DNA of 64,000 bases from Sphingopyxis macrogoltabida (GCF_001307295.1 NZ_CP012700.1:189001-253000), one strand, 5' to 3'; positions 9,653 to 17,982 are shown, counted from the stretch's first letter. The notes: a model not told the origin generated them from the sequence alone. Made by a program: numbers and translations.

Positions 9653-11794
9653 TCATGGCTGTGGCGGCGGCGTCCAGCCTTTCCGGTATTTTTCGAACCA
9701 CGCGAGGATCGCGGAAGCCTTTGCTGCCGCTTGCGAGGGGCGCGCGGCAATACTGCCGTGGCTGGCGCCGGGCACCTTGATCAGCGCGGTCGGTACCCCC
9801 CGGAGGCGGAGCGCGGTGTAATATTGTTCGGATTCGCTGACCGGGGTACGATAATCCTCTGCCCCAACGATCACCAATGTCGGCGTTTTGACATTGCCGA
9901 CGAGCGAAAGCGGCGAGCGGGCCCAGAAGAGGTCCGGTTTCTCCCACGGTTCGGCGCCGAGCCAATAGGGACCGAAGAAGCCCGGGCCATCGGCGGTCAG
10001 CGCCTGCGTCGTCCAGTTGATGACCGGCTTTTGCGTGACCGCCGCCTTGAACCGGTCGGTCTTGCCGACGATCCAGCTGGTCAGGACCCCGCCGCCCGAG
10101 CCGCCGGTGACGAACAGTGCGTCAGGATCGGCGATACCGAGCGCTATCGCACGATCGACGATGCTGATCAGGTCGAAATAATCATTCCCCGGATAGGCTT
10201 TGTCGATTTCCTTCGCGAAGGCCGCGCCATAGCTGGTCGAACCGCGCGGGTTGGGCGAGAGGACAGCGTAGCCGGCGGCGGCGTACAACTGGTTATCGGT
10301 CGAGAAATGAGGGCCGTAGGCGGTAAAGGGGCCGCCGTGAATTTCGAGAATCAGCGGCACCCGCTGACCCTCGCGATACCCGGGTGGCAGCGTCAGCCAG
10401 CCCTCGATCGTCTTGCCGTCGTGGCTGGAAGCGGTGGTGATCTTGCGCACTTCGCCAAGCGATTTCACCTCGCGCAAGCTGCGATTGAGGTCGGTCAGGA
10501 TGCGCGCCGATCCGCCCCTGCTGATCTGAACCTCGGCAGGGCGTACCGCGGTGCCGCCGGTGAAGGCGATCGCACCGCCCTCCGACACGGTGAAGCTGCC
10601 GCCGGTATAGGGCCGGTCCATGCCCCCGCCAGAGAGGCCAGAGGCGACGGTGCGGACCGCCCCGTCAAGGCCGATGCGCGCGACGTAGGTTTCGCCATGA
10701 TCGTCATATTGCGCATAGAGCGATTTGCCGTCGGCGGCCCAGCGAATGGCGTCGACGCTGTAATCCCAGTTAGCGGTCAGGCTGCGCTGGCCGGAGCCGT
10801 CGCGGTTCATTACATAAAGCTGGTTATTCTCATAGGCGCTCATCCGGTCGTCGAAACCGAGATAGGCGATTTTGCTGCCGTCGGGCGAGACGAGCGGATT
10901 GGCGTCGGGTCCATTGCGATCGGTCAGCGTGGCGACCGCGCCGCTTGCGATGTCGAGCGCATGAATTTCGCTTTCGACGGGGTCGCGTTCCCATTCGGGC
11001 TTGCGGTTCGCCGCGAAAAAGATCGTCCGGCCGTCGCGCGACCAGCTTAAAGGTCCGGTGTCGTGGTAGGGGCCGAACGTCAGCTGCCGCGGCGCGCCGC
11101 CGGTTGCAGGAACCGTGAAGATTTTTTCGAATCCGGGTTTGAGATAGCCTTCGCCGTCGGCGCGATAGGCAAGCAGGTCGTGCACTTCGAGCGACTCTGC
11201 CCATTTCGCGCCTTCGGGCTTGTTCTTTGGCGCGTTGCCGAAGCTGGTCCCCTCATCCTTGACGAGCATCGTATAGGCGATGCTGCGGCCGTCGGGCGAC
11301 CAGGCGAGCGAAGAGGGCGACGTCGGAAGGCCGGTGAGGCGCACGGCGGCGCCGCCGTTTAGCCAGTGCACCCAAAGCTGGGCACTGCCGCCGACGGTCG
11401 AAACATAGGCGAGACGCTTCCCGTCCGGCGACCAGCGGGGCGAGGAGGTGCTGTCGTCGCTCGTGCCAAGCGGGGTTTGCTCCCCGGTTGCGGTATCGAT
11501 CAGCCAGATAGAGCTGACGGCACGATCGGTCATGATGTCGTTCTGGCGGCGGACATAGGCAATGTGCTGGCCGTCGGGACTGATTTGCGGATCGGACGCA
11601 ATCGCGAGGTCGAAGAGGTCGGCGCCGGTCAGACGTCGTTCGGGGGCGGTGCGGGCGCTGCCCATCGCCGCGGCCGAAGTGGGAGCAGCTTCGGGCGCCG
11701 CCGCCGCGGGTTCCCGAACAGAAACTTCCTGCGCGAGGACGGGCTGGGCGGCGAGGGCCAGAAGGCTCGCGCCGAGGAAGGCGAGTTTACGCAT
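9653..11794 (-). CDS. Exported S9 prolyl-oligopeptidase family peptidase
   Basis: A 713-residue secreted serine peptidase. A signal peptide (MRKLAFLGASLLALAAQPVLAQ) is followed by a beta-propeller with repeated SPDG blades (DPQISPDGQHIAYV, PRWSPDGKRLAYV, LAWSPDGRSIAY, PLVSPDGSKIAYLG). The C-terminal hydrolase domain has GGSGGGVLTSW (Ser nucleophile), GAEDYRTPV (Asp) and GASHGSIAARP (His). The family cleaves short peptides, often dipeptidyl or acylaminoacyl. The start agrees with the signal peptide. It is convergent with the aminotransferase, with only 12 bp between the stops. Confidence 0.92.
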   Translation of the reverse strand: MRKLAFLGASLLALAAQPVLAQEVSVREPAAAAPEAAPTSAAAMGSARTAPERRLTGADLFDLAIASDPQISPDGQHIAYVRRQNDIMTDRAVSSIWLIDTATGEQTPLGTSDDSTSSPRWSPDGKRLAYVSTVGGSAQLWVHWLNGGAAVRLTGLPTSPSSLAWSPDGRSIAYTMLVKDEGTSFGNAPKNKPEGAKWAESLEVHDLLAYRADGEGYLKPGFEKIFTVPATGGAPRQLTFGPYHDTGPLSWSRDGRTIFFAANRKPEWERDPVESEIHALDIASGAVATLTDRNGPDANPLVSPDGSKIAYLGFDDRMSAYENNQLYVMNRDGSGQRSLTANWDYSVDAIRWAADGKSLYAQYDDHGETYVARIGLDGAVRTVASGLSGGGMDRPYTGGSFTVSEGGAIAFTGGTAVRPAEVQISRGGSARILTDLNRSLREVKSLGEVRKITTASSHDGKTIEGWLTLPPGYREGQRVPLILEIHGGPFTAYGPHFSTDNQLYAAAGYAVLSPNPRGSTSYGAAFAKEIDKAYPGNDYFDLISIVDRAIALGIADPDALFVTGGSGGGVLTSWIVGKTDRFKAAVTQKPVINWTTQALTADGPGFFGPYWLGAEPWEKPDLFWARSPLSLVGNVKTPTLVIVGAEDYRTPVSESEQYYTALRLRGVPTALIKVPGASHGSIAARPSQAAAKASAILAWFEKYRKGWTPPPQP

Positions 11795-12207
11795 GCGGTG
11801 AATGCCCCTTTTTCCGGTCGGTGGTTTTAGGTGTAACTATCCCGTGGTGGGCGTCAACCACGTGGGGCGGCGGACGGATTTTGCGACCGAAGCGATCTTC
11901 TTGCGATGGAGAAAGCGCCCGATGCCTTGCGGGCCCGGCTAGAGGATGCGCCGGGACGAACGGCGCTTCCCGGGCTCTAATGCTGTGCATGCTCCCGCCA
12001 TTGGCTTGCTGGGGGGCCGGCATTTGGTTCCGCCACATGGCGGACGGATATCCGTCTTTTGCTATGTTATAACCAGATAGGTTATTTTATATTGACATCG
12101 TCACGCTGTTATGGCACAAGGATCACATCATGAAGAATTGCGAGTCGGGCCGGCGGCCTTCCGATGCGGGAGGTTGTTCCGGCCCGATCGCGTCTGGAGG
12201 TAGGGCG
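11795..12207. other. Intergenic region upstream of the GTA cluster
   Basis: About 410 bp between the S9 peptidase start and the first GTA gene. No convincing gene. The right part (12050-12110) is AT-richer than its surroundings and holds a TTGACA at 12092-12097 but no good -10 box at 16-18 bases. It must contain the leftward promoter of the peptidase and very likely the main rightward promoter of the GTA operon. An alternative start of the first GTA gene (ATG 12130, with AAGGA seven bases upstream) lies within it. Confidence 0.5.
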
Positions 12208-12717
12208 ATGGACGAGGTGGTGGGCCGCGGCAGGGATAGCCTGCTGAAGAAAAAGCAGCGGTCGCGCCGCGAGATTTCCGAGCGCAAGCGGGACGCATTC
12301 ATTCGGCATCTGAGCGAGACCTGCAACGTAACCCTGTCGGCCAAGCGTGTCGGGGTTGCGTTCTCGACCTTCTACAAGATCCGCCAACGCGACCCGGTGT
12401 TCGCAGCGGCGTGGCAAGGCGCACTCGATGACGGGTATCAGCGGCTGGAGATGGGGTTGCTCAATGCGGCCCTGGCGGTTGTCGAAGGCCGGCGTCCGGA
12501 TGCGGGCGAAGACGGCGGAGAAGATAGGGTCATCGCGCCGATGTCGATGGATCAGGCGCTTCGCGTCCTGGGGCGGCACGAGGGAAGCGTTCGCGGCGGA
12601 AAGCTGCGCAGTCTTCGCCCCGGCAAGGGAAAGATGCCGACGGCCGAGGAAACCGACGAAGAGGTTATGAAACGGATTGCGATCCTGCGCCGTCAGCGCG
12701 GCTGGGATCAGTTGTAG
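12208..12717 (+). CDS. Putative GTA terminase small subunit (gp1-like)
   Basis: About 169 residues, basic at the N-terminus (KKKQRSRREISERKRD). It contains a helix-turn-helix-like stretch, TCNVTLSAKRVGVAFSTFYKIRQRDPVFAAAW, as in small terminase and packaging proteins. ATG 12208 has GGAGG seven bases upstream; ATG 12130 (195 residues, AAGGA seven bases upstream) is a credible alternative, but the extra codons have weaker GC3 bias. It ends two bases before the large terminase ATG. The small subunit selects DNA for packaging; in GTAs it is relaxed to near-random host DNA. The function is inferred from position and fold only. Confidence 0.65.
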   Translation: MDEVVGRGRDSLLKKKQRSRREISERKRDAFIRHLSETCNVTLSAKRVGVAFSTFYKIRQRDPVFAAAWQGALDDGYQRLEMGLLNAALAVVEGRRPDAGEDGGEDRVIAPMSMDQALRVLGRHEGSVRGGKLRSLRPGKGKMPTAEETDEEVMKRIAILRRQRGWDQL

Positions 12718-12719
12718 CA

Positions 12720-14054
12720 ATGGCGCAGGCAACGCGCGACGTCGTCGGCGACATCCTGGACCTGCTATGCACACTGACGCCGGGACAATTACGGCGTTTG
12801 ATGCGCGATCTGCCGCTCAAATACCGGCGCGAGCTGATCGAACGCTGGCAGGGCTGGGCGCAGGCGGGACAATGCGAGCCGCCGGGCGACTGGCGGATCT
12901 GGATGATCCGCGCCGGGCGGGGATTCGGCAAGACGCGCGCCGGGGCCGAATGGGTCAGCGAATGGGCGCGGATGCTGCCCGACGCCCGGATCGCGCTGGT
13001 GGCGGCGAATGACGCCGACGGGCGGCGGGTGATGGTCGAGGGGCCGAGCGGTTTGCTCGCGGTGGCCCGCTCGGATGAGGAGCCGCGCTGGCGCGAGGGA
13101 TTGCGTGAACTGCATTTCAGCAGCGGGGCGGTGGCGACGCTCTATTCGGCGGCGGCGGCAGAAAATTTGCGCGGGCCGGAGCATCATGTCGCATGGTGTG
13201 ACGAGCTTGCGAAATGGCCGCATGGCGACGCGGCGTGGGACAATCTGATAATGGGCTTGCGGCTGGGAGACCGCCCGCGCGTGCTGATCACGACGACGCC
13301 GAAGCCGACCTCACTGATGCGGCGGATCATGGATTTACCGGGCTATGAGGAGACGCGCGGCGGTACGAATGACAATCCCTATCTGCCCTCGAACTTCGTC
13401 GAGGCGATGCTGGCGAGCTATGGCGGGACGCGGCTGGGGCGGCAGGAACTCGACGGTGAGTTGCTGGAGGATGTCGAGGGGGCGCTGTGGACGCGCGCGC
13501 TAATCGAGCGGTGCCGGATCGGCGCCGGGGACGTCGGCAAGCCGGTACGCGTCGTGATCGGCGTCGATCCGCCGGCGACGGCGAACGGCGATGCGTGCGG
13601 GATCGTGGTGGCGGTTGAGCTCCGCGACGGGCGGCTCGCGGTCGTCGAGGATGCGAGCGTCGCGACGCCGCCGCCGGGCGTGTGGGCGCAGGCGGTGACG
13701 GCTGCGGCGGCGCGCTGGGGCGCCGACCGGATCGTCGCCGAAAGCAATATGGGGGGCGAGATGGTCGAGAGCACATTGCGCCAGGCCGACTGCACGCTGC
13801 CGGTGGTGCCGGTGCATGCGAGCGTCGGCAAGGCGCGCCGCGCCGAGCCGGTCGCGATCGCTTATGAGCGCGGGCGGGTGGTGCATGCGGGGGCGTTCGC
13901 GGCGCTGGAAGACGAGCTTTGCGGGTTGCAGGTGGGCGGCGGCTATGCCGGGCCGGGGCGGTCGCCCGACAGGGCCGATGCGTGCGTGTGGGCGCTGGCG
14001 GCTTTGCTCGAGGGGTTGAAGAAGGGGCGGGGGCCGGGGGTGCGGCGGGTTTGA
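12720..14054 (+). CDS. GTA terminase large subunit (gp2-like)
   Basis: A 444-residue packaging ATPase and nuclease. Walker A is IRAGRGFGKTRAGAEW; Walker B is HHVAWCDELAKW with Asp-Glu; the coupling motif ITTTPKP follows. The C-terminal RNase H-like nuclease shows IGVDPPATANGDACG, VAESNMGGEMVESTL and SPDRADACVWALA, which supply the acidic metal ligands. It cuts DNA and pumps it into the prohead. All motifs are intact. Unlike typical RcGTA layouts, where the portal gene follows closely, 615 bp of repeat-containing spacer follow here. Confidence 0.92.
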   Translation: MAQATRDVVGDILDLLCTLTPGQLRRLMRDLPLKYRRELIERWQGWAQAGQCEPPGDWRIWMIRAGRGFGKTRAGAEWVSEWARMLPDARIALVAANDADGRRVMVEGPSGLLAVARSDEEPRWREGLRELHFSSGAVATLYSAAAAENLRGPEHHVAWCDELAKWPHGDAAWDNLIMGLRLGDRPRVLITTTPKPTSLMRRIMDLPGYEETRGGTNDNPYLPSNFVEAMLASYGGTRLGRQELDGELLEDVEGALWTRALIERCRIGAGDVGKPVRVVIGVDPPATANGDACGIVVAVELRDGRLAVVEDASVATPPPGVWAQAVTAAAARWGADRIVAESNMGGEMVESTLRQADCTLPVVPVHASVGKARRAEPVAIAYERGRVVHAGAFAALEDELCGLQVGGGYAGPGRSPDRADACVWALAALLEGLKKGRGPGVRRV

Positions 14055-14118
14055 ACGGTGGGTTGGCAACTACAAGGTCGGATGCTTCGAGAACAGATTA
14101 TCCTGACGGGATAATTTT

Positions 14119-14171
14119 CTTGCGAGCTGTGGTCCGCCTGTGCGAAAGTTTCGCACGGCGAAACTCGCAAG
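14119..14171. other. Nested palindrome (cruciform-like element)
   Basis: Outer arms CTTGCGAG (14119-14126) and CTCGCAAG (14164-14171) enclose a perfect 17-base odd palindrome, GTGCGAAA-G-TTTCGCAC (14140-14156). All arms are exact. This could be a paired hairpin in RNA or a protein-binding site in DNA. No T-tract follows, so it is not a simple terminator. Confidence 0.6.
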
Positions 14172-14522
14172 GGTGGTAGCCGTCCTACCCGTTCTGCTCC
14201 GCCTAGAAGTCGAACGAATACTGGTTAGGCCAACGCCGGGTATGAGCAGTCACCTGCTCGACCCGGCCAAGGCGCCAGCGCTTATATGCTCGTACGAATA
14301 CGCGCTTCATAAGCTGTCTCCTTTTTGAAGATGGGATTGAGCCCACGCTCCGGAAGGCCTCGTGCCTCCGCGCCGTTCAGAGGCCGCGGTTCCGGTCAAA
14401 AAGGTTGGTAGGACGACTACCGACAATCTGGATAAGCGAGCAGGAACAAATAGCCAACCATGAACATGGGCCATTTCCACCCGTTGGTCTCGCTGGCTGT
14501 GAATTGTGCGTGAATAACCAAT

Positions 14523-14604
14523 CCGTTCGCATCGAGCGAAGTCGAGATGCCCATCGGCATAGCGTTTGCCTTCGCGGTGTCTCGACTTCGCTCGACACGA
14601 ACGG
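14523..14604. repeat. Palindromic repeat, third member of the 2.5/35.1 kb family
   Basis: CCGTTCGCATCGAGCGAAGT opens the left arm and the right arm ends CTTCGCTCGACACGAACGG. The two arms match those of the 145-bp repeats at 2507-2651 and 35073-35217, but the loop and outer flanks differ. Confidence 0.85.
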
Positions 14605-14633
14605 AGAATAGGGCGGCGTCTTGACGCACTGGG

Positions 14634-14651
14634 CCCCGGCTTTCGCCGGGG
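14634..14651. repeat. CCCCGGC-TTTC-GCCGGGG hairpin before the portal gene
   Basis: A perfect 7-bp stem with a TTTC loop lying 18 bases before the portal start codon, immediately upstream of the AGGAG ribosome site. It may be the edge of a repeat element or may modulate translation of the portal gene. Confidence 0.6.
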
Positions 14652-14669
14652 TGCATTTAGGAGAACATC

Positions 14670-15776
14670 ATGAACTGGTTTGGCCGCAAGGCCGCGCAGG
14701 GGCCTGCGCGGCCTGCTTTGTCGCGGGTGTATGGGAGCTGGAGTGCGCCGGCGCCGCTGACGTGGGAGGCGCAGGTGTGGGAGGGTTATTTGTCCAACGC
14801 GATCGTCCAGCGCGCGGTGCGGCTGGTCGCCGAGGCGGCGGGGTCGGCGCCGGTCGAGGCGGACGATCCGGCGCTGCTGGCGCTCGTTTCCGCGACGTCG
14901 GGCGGGCAGGGGCTTGTCGAGACGTTGGCGTCGCAACTGCTGCTGCACGGCAATGGCTATGTGCAGATTTTGACCGACGGCGCGGGGGCGCCGGCCGAGC
15001 TGTTCGCGCTCCGGCCCGAGCGGGTGACGGTCGAGGCCGACGCGCGCGGATGGCCGGTCGCCTATCGTTACAAGGCGGGCGGCAGCGCCGCGGTGCTGCC
15101 CGCCGAGGACGGCGCGGGGCGGACCGCGGTGGTGCATGTGAAGGCGCTGCATCCGCTCGACGATCATTATGGCGCGGGGTGCCTCGGTGCAGCATCTGGC
15201 GCGATAGCGGCGCATAATGCCGCGGCGAAGTGGAATGCGGCGCTGCTCGAGAATGCGGCGCGGCCGTCGGGGGCGCTGGTGCACGATCCGGGCGACAAGG
15301 GCATGCCGTTGTCGGCCGAGCAGGTCGACCGGCTGCGCGAGGAGCTGGCCGAGAGCTTCGCGGGCGGGGCGAATGCGGGGCGGCCGCTGCTGCTCGAGGG
15401 CGGGCTGAAGTGGCAGGCGCTGTCGCTGTCGCCGGCAGAGATGGATTTCCTGGCGCTGAAGGATTCGAGCGCGCGCGAGATTGCGATGGCGTTCGGGGTG
15501 CCGCCGATGCTGCTCGGGCTGCCCGGCGATGCGACCTATGCCAATTATCGCGAGGCCAGCCGCGCGCTGTGGCGGCTGACCGTCCTGCCGCTCTGCACGA
15601 AGATATTGGGGGCGATTTCGCAGGGGCTGGCGGAGTGGTTCGACGGCGCCGGGCTGCGCGTCGACCTCGACCGGGTGCCGGCGCTCGTCGAGGACCGGAT
15701 GGCGCTGTGGCGCGAGGTGTCGGCGGCGGACTGGCTGACCGCAGACGAGAAGAAGGCGCTGCTCGGGGTGGGTTAG
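14670..15776 (+). CDS. GTA portal protein (HK97 family, gp3-like)
   Basis: A 368-residue portal protein that forms the dodecameric vertex ring through which DNA enters the head. HK97-type features: LSNAIVQRAVRLVAEAAGS near the N-terminus, QLLLHGNGYVQIL, FALRPERVTVE, and the family hallmark FGVPPMLLGLPGDATYANYREA near residue 290. The start is set by AGGAG six bases before ATG 14670. Length is normal for GTA portals. The C-terminal end (DEKKALLGVG) is immediately followed by a palindromic repeat. Confidence 0.93.
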   Translation: MNWFGRKAAQGPARPALSRVYGSWSAPAPLTWEAQVWEGYLSNAIVQRAVRLVAEAAGSAPVEADDPALLALVSATSGGQGLVETLASQLLLHGNGYVQILTDGAGAPAELFALRPERVTVEADARGWPVAYRYKAGGSAAVLPAEDGAGRTAVVHVKALHPLDDHYGAGCLGAASGAIAAHNAAAKWNAALLENAARPSGALVHDPGDKGMPLSAEQVDRLREELAESFAGGANAGRPLLLEGGLKWQALSLSPAEMDFLALKDSSAREIAMAFGVPPMLLGLPGDATYANYREASRALWRLTVLPLCTKILGAISQGLAEWFDGAGLRVDLDRVPALVEDRMALWREVSAADWLTADEKKALLGVG

Positions 15777-15784
15777 CCACCCTC

Positions 15785-15857
15785 GTCATCCCAGCGAAAG
15801 CTGGGATCGCTGGCGGCGTGCCACAACGATAGCGGTCCCAGCTTTCGCTGGGACGAC
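15785..15857. repeat. Palindromic intergenic repeat (GTCATCCCAGCGAAAGCTGG type)
   Basis: GTCATCCCAGCGAAAGCTGG on the left is answered by CCAGCTTTCGCTGGGACGAC on the right around a roughly 30-base loop. It fills the gap between the portal gene and the next gene. Related CGAAAGC dyads occur at 58947-59017. Confidence 0.85.
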
Positions 15858-15874
15858 GATTTGAGGACATCGGC

Positions 15875-16183
15875 ATGGATGAGGAAGAGGCGCTGGCGCG
15901 GTTGATCGCGCTGGCGGGGACGAGTGCGCCCGATGCGGCGCTGTTGCGTGCGGTGGTCGAGGAAGCGAGCGAGCTGGGGGCGCGGCGGGCATTGGCAAGG
16001 CTTGGCCTCGCCGACGAGGCGGCGCGCGACGATGTGAGCGACCTCAGGCAACTGCTCGGCGCGTGGCGCGACGCGAAGAAGAGCGCCTGGGCGGCGGCGG
16101 TCGACTGGGCGGTGCGCGGGATGCTGGCGCTGCTGGTCGTCGGGCTGGCGATGAAGCTGGGACTGCCGGGGCTGCTGAAGTGA
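15875..16183 (+). CDS. Small GTA-cluster protein with C-terminal TM segment (DUF6127-like)
   Basis: A 102-residue protein. The N-terminal two thirds are helical and charged (LLRAVVEEASELGARRALARLGL, DLRQLLGAWRDAKKSAW); the end is a single hydrophobic segment (VRGMLALLVVGLAMKLGL). It resembles the small protein lying between portal and protease genes in alphaproteobacterial GTA clusters (orfg3.5 position), which I believe is catalogued as DUF6127 in sphingomonads. Its role is unknown; the membrane segment is odd for a head protein and suggests a chaperone, or a protein that ties assembly to the membrane. GAGG lies upstream; its stop overlaps the GTG of the next gene (GTGA). Confidence 0.7.
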   Translation: MDEEEALARLIALAGTSAPDAALLRAVVEEASELGARRALARLGLADEAARDDVSDLRQLLGAWRDAKKSAWAAAVDWAVRGMLALLVVGLAMKLGLPGLLK

Positions 16184-16671
16184 GTTCGGGAGCGGAACAG
16201 GCCCTCCCCCCGGCCCCCTCCCGCAAGCGGGAGGGGGAGATACGGTTCGCGGGCTATGCGTCGGTGTTCGACCGCGTCGATCGCGGCGGAGACATTGTGC
16301 GCGCCGGGGCCTTTGCGGCGAGTTTGCGCGAGGGGCGCCCGGTGCCGCTGCTCTGGCAGCACCGGCCGGGGGCGGTGGTCGGCACGATCGAGACGTTGGC
16401 GGAGGATGCGCGGGGCTTACGCGTCGTGGCGCGGGTGACGCATCCGACGGCGGCGAAGCTCGTCGAACGCGGTGCGTTGACCGGGCTCAGCTTTGGCTAT
16501 CGGGTGCGCGCGGCGCGCGGGGAGGGCCCGCGCGAGCTGCTGGCGCTCGACCTTGCGGAGGTGAGCCTGGTGGCGGCGCCGATGCAGCCGCTGGCGCGAG
16601 TGATTGCGGTGGAGGGCGGATCGATCCTCCCTGCGCCGAAGGCGTGGGGAGGTGGCAGCCCGAAGGGCTGA
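16180..16671 (+). CDS. GTA prohead protease (S78 family, gp4-like)
   Basis: A 163-residue HK97-type maturation protease that trims capsid subunits. Core motifs: RFAGYASVFDRVDRGGDIVRAGAF, VPLLWQHRPGAVVGTIE (His) and GALTGLSFGYRVRAA (Ser), then LLALDLAEVSLVAAPMQPLARV. GTG 16180 overlaps the preceding stop as GTGA. Both ends look repeat-derived: residues near the N-terminus (LPPAPSRKREGE) translate the hairpin at 16214-16237, and the last 16 residues (ending APKAWGGGSPKG) fall inside the inverted-repeat element at 16623-16758. The catalytic core is intact, so the enzyme may still work. Confidence 0.88.
   Translation: MSSGAEQALPPAPSRKREGEIRFAGYASVFDRVDRGGDIVRAGAFAASLREGRPVPLLWQHRPGAVVGTIETLAEDARGLRVVARVTHPTAAKLVERGALTGLSFGYRVRAARGEGPRELLALDLAEVSLVAAPMQPLARVIAVEGGSILPAPKAWGGGSPKG
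16214..16237. repeat. CCCCCTCCCGC-AA-GCGGGAGGGGG hairpin inside the protease gene
   Basis: A perfect 11-bp stem within coding sequence near the 5' end of the protease gene, read as LPPAPSRKREGE. The same sequence type is in the intergenic repeat at 38221-38337, showing that it is a mobile or repeated element rather than protease-specific sequence. Confidence 0.85.
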
Positions 16672-16758
16672 CGGAGGGGCGGATGGCGCGAGATCGCGGC
16701 CCCTCCACCACCGCTTCGCGGCGGTCCCCCTCCCCATGGCTGCGCCACAGGGAGGATC
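16623..16758. repeat. 136-bp element with 11-bp terminal inverted repeats
   Basis: GATCCTCCCTG (16623-16633) and CAGGGAGGATC (16748-16758) are perfect inverted ends. The inside contains further dyads (CCGCTTCGCGGCGG). It covers the last 16 codons and stop of the protease gene and most of the gap before the capsid gene. It is MITE-like in form, without coding capacity. Confidence 0.75.
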
Positions 16759-16778
16759 TTTTGGAAGGAGTGACAAGC

Positions 16779-17918
16779 ATGGACGATATGGAAGTGAAGG
16801 CAGACGCGCTCGAGGGGGCGTTCGATGCGGTGCTGGCGGCCGAGGCGGTCGATGATCTGAAAGCGTCGGTCGCGGCGCTGAAAGCACAGGTCGATGCCCA
16901 GGCGGTGGCGGCGTCGCGGTTGCCGCTCGACGGCGCCAAGGCGGCCGATCCGGCGCGTGACGCGTTCGTCGAGCGCTATCTACGCCGCGGTATCGATGCG
17001 GGCGTCGAGATGAAAAGCCTGTCGGGGGCGAGCGGCGGCGAGGGCGGCTATGCGGTGCCGCGCGAGATCGACGGCTCGATCGCCGCGACGCTGAAGGCGC
17101 TGTCGCCGATCCGGTCGATCGCGACGGTCGTGCAGACGGGGACGAGCGGCTATCGCAAGCTGGTCGCGACGGGATCGATGGGCGCCGGCTGGGTCGGCGA
17201 GACCGCGGCGCGGCCCGAGACCGCGACGCGCAGCTTTGCCGAGATCGCGCCGCCGTCGGGCGAGCTTTACGCCAATCCGGCGGCGAGCCAGGCAATGCTC
17301 GACGATGCGATGTTCGACGTCGAGGACTGGCTGGCCGACGAGCTCGGCCGCGAGTTCGCGGTGGCCGAGGGTAGCGCGTTCGTGAACGGCAACGGCACGA
17401 ACCGGCCGAAGGGCTTCCTGACCTATACGGCGACGAACGAGATCGACAGCGTGCGCGCTTTCGGGTCGCTGCAGTATCTCGCGACGGGGACGGCGGGCGC
17501 CTTTCCGGCATCGAACCCGCAGGACAAGCTCGTCGAGCTGGTCCATTCGCTGAAGGCGCCGTACCGGCAAGGGGCGTGCTGGGTGATGAATTCGGACACG
17601 CTGTCGCGTATCCGCAAGTTCAAGACCAGCGACGGCGCTTTCGTGTGGCAGCCGGGGATGGTCGAGGGGCAGGCGGCGACGCTGCTCGGCTATCCGGTGG
17701 TCGAGGCCGAGGACATGCCCGATGTCGGTGCGAACAGCCTGTCGGTCGCCTTCGGCAACTTCGCCGCCGGATATCTGATCGCCGACCGCGGCGAGACGCG
17801 CATCCTGCGCGACCCATTCAGCAACAAGCCTTTTGTGCATTTCTATGCAACCAAAAGGGTGGGCGGTGCGATCATCGATTCGCAGGCCATCAAATTGCTG
17901 AAGTTCGCCGCCAGCTAA
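16779..17918 (+). CDS. GTA major capsid protein (HK97 fold, gp5-like)
   Basis: A 379-residue HK97-type capsid protein. The first about 60 residues are a helical, coiled-coil scaffolding part (LEGAFDAVLAAEAVDDLKASVAALKAQVDAQ), which the protease normally removes. The shell domain follows: MKSLSGASGGEGGYAVPREI, SGYRKLVATGSMGAGWVGE, FVNGNGTNRPKGFLTY, QGACWVMNSDTLSRIRKFK, LLGYPVVEAEDMPD, and C-terminal FYATKRVGGAIIDSQAIKLLKF. ATG 16779 has AAGGAG eight bases upstream; the open frame from 16644 runs through a repeat element and is rejected. This is the best-conserved GTA gene here. Confidence 0.95.
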   Translation: MDDMEVKADALEGAFDAVLAAEAVDDLKASVAALKAQVDAQAVAASRLPLDGAKAADPARDAFVERYLRRGIDAGVEMKSLSGASGGEGGYAVPREIDGSIAATLKALSPIRSIATVVQTGTSGYRKLVATGSMGAGWVGETAARPETATRSFAEIAPPSGELYANPAASQAMLDDAMFDVEDWLADELGREFAVAEGSAFVNGNGTNRPKGFLTYTATNEIDSVRAFGSLQYLATGTAGAFPASNPQDKLVELVHSLKAPYRQGACWVMNSDTLSRIRKFKTSDGAFVWQPGMVEGQAATLLGYPVVEAEDMPDVGANSLSVAFGNFAAGYLIADRGETRILRDPFSNKPFVHFYATKRVGGAIIDSQAIKLLKFAAS

Positions 17919-17940
17919 GCAGCGCTGGTGCGCGATGGGC

Positions 17941-17982
17941 GCCCGGCCTTGGGTTCCCTTCCCTTTCGGGTCAGGGCCGGGC
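17941..17982. terminator. GCCCGGCC/GGCCGGGC hairpin after the capsid gene
   Basis: Perfect 8-bp arms at 17941-17948 and 17975-17982, 22 bases after the capsid stop. There is no T-run, so it may serve as an mRNA stabiliser or attenuator that favours capsid over downstream tail genes rather than as a full terminator. Confidence 0.5.

Larger units (their letters stand above)
14055..14669. other. 615-bp spacer between GTA terminase and portal genes
   Basis: No convincing gene. The first half (14055-14330) is richer in A and T than the flanking GTA genes and includes a nested palindrome (14119-14171). The second half carries the sphingomonad palindromic repeat (14523-14604) and a CCCCGGC/GCCGGGG hairpin (14634-14651), then an AGGAG ribosome site for the portal gene. 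A 62-codon frame from GTG 14140 lacks a ribosome site and family likeness. The spacer may hold an internal promoter, or mark an insertion into the GTA operon. Confidence 0.6.

Noticed and set aside
9731..11050. 439-codon frame opposite the S9 peptidase
   Set aside because: Antisense shadow; the minus-strand gene has a signal peptide, propeller blades and a catalytic triad.
12092..12125. TTGACA as a sigma-70 promoter for the GTA
   Set aside because: No acceptable -10 box at 16-18 bases; noted only as part of the upstream region.
14140..14328. 62-codon frame in the terminase-portal spacer
   Set aside because: GTG start without ribosome site, begins inside a perfect palindrome, no family likeness.
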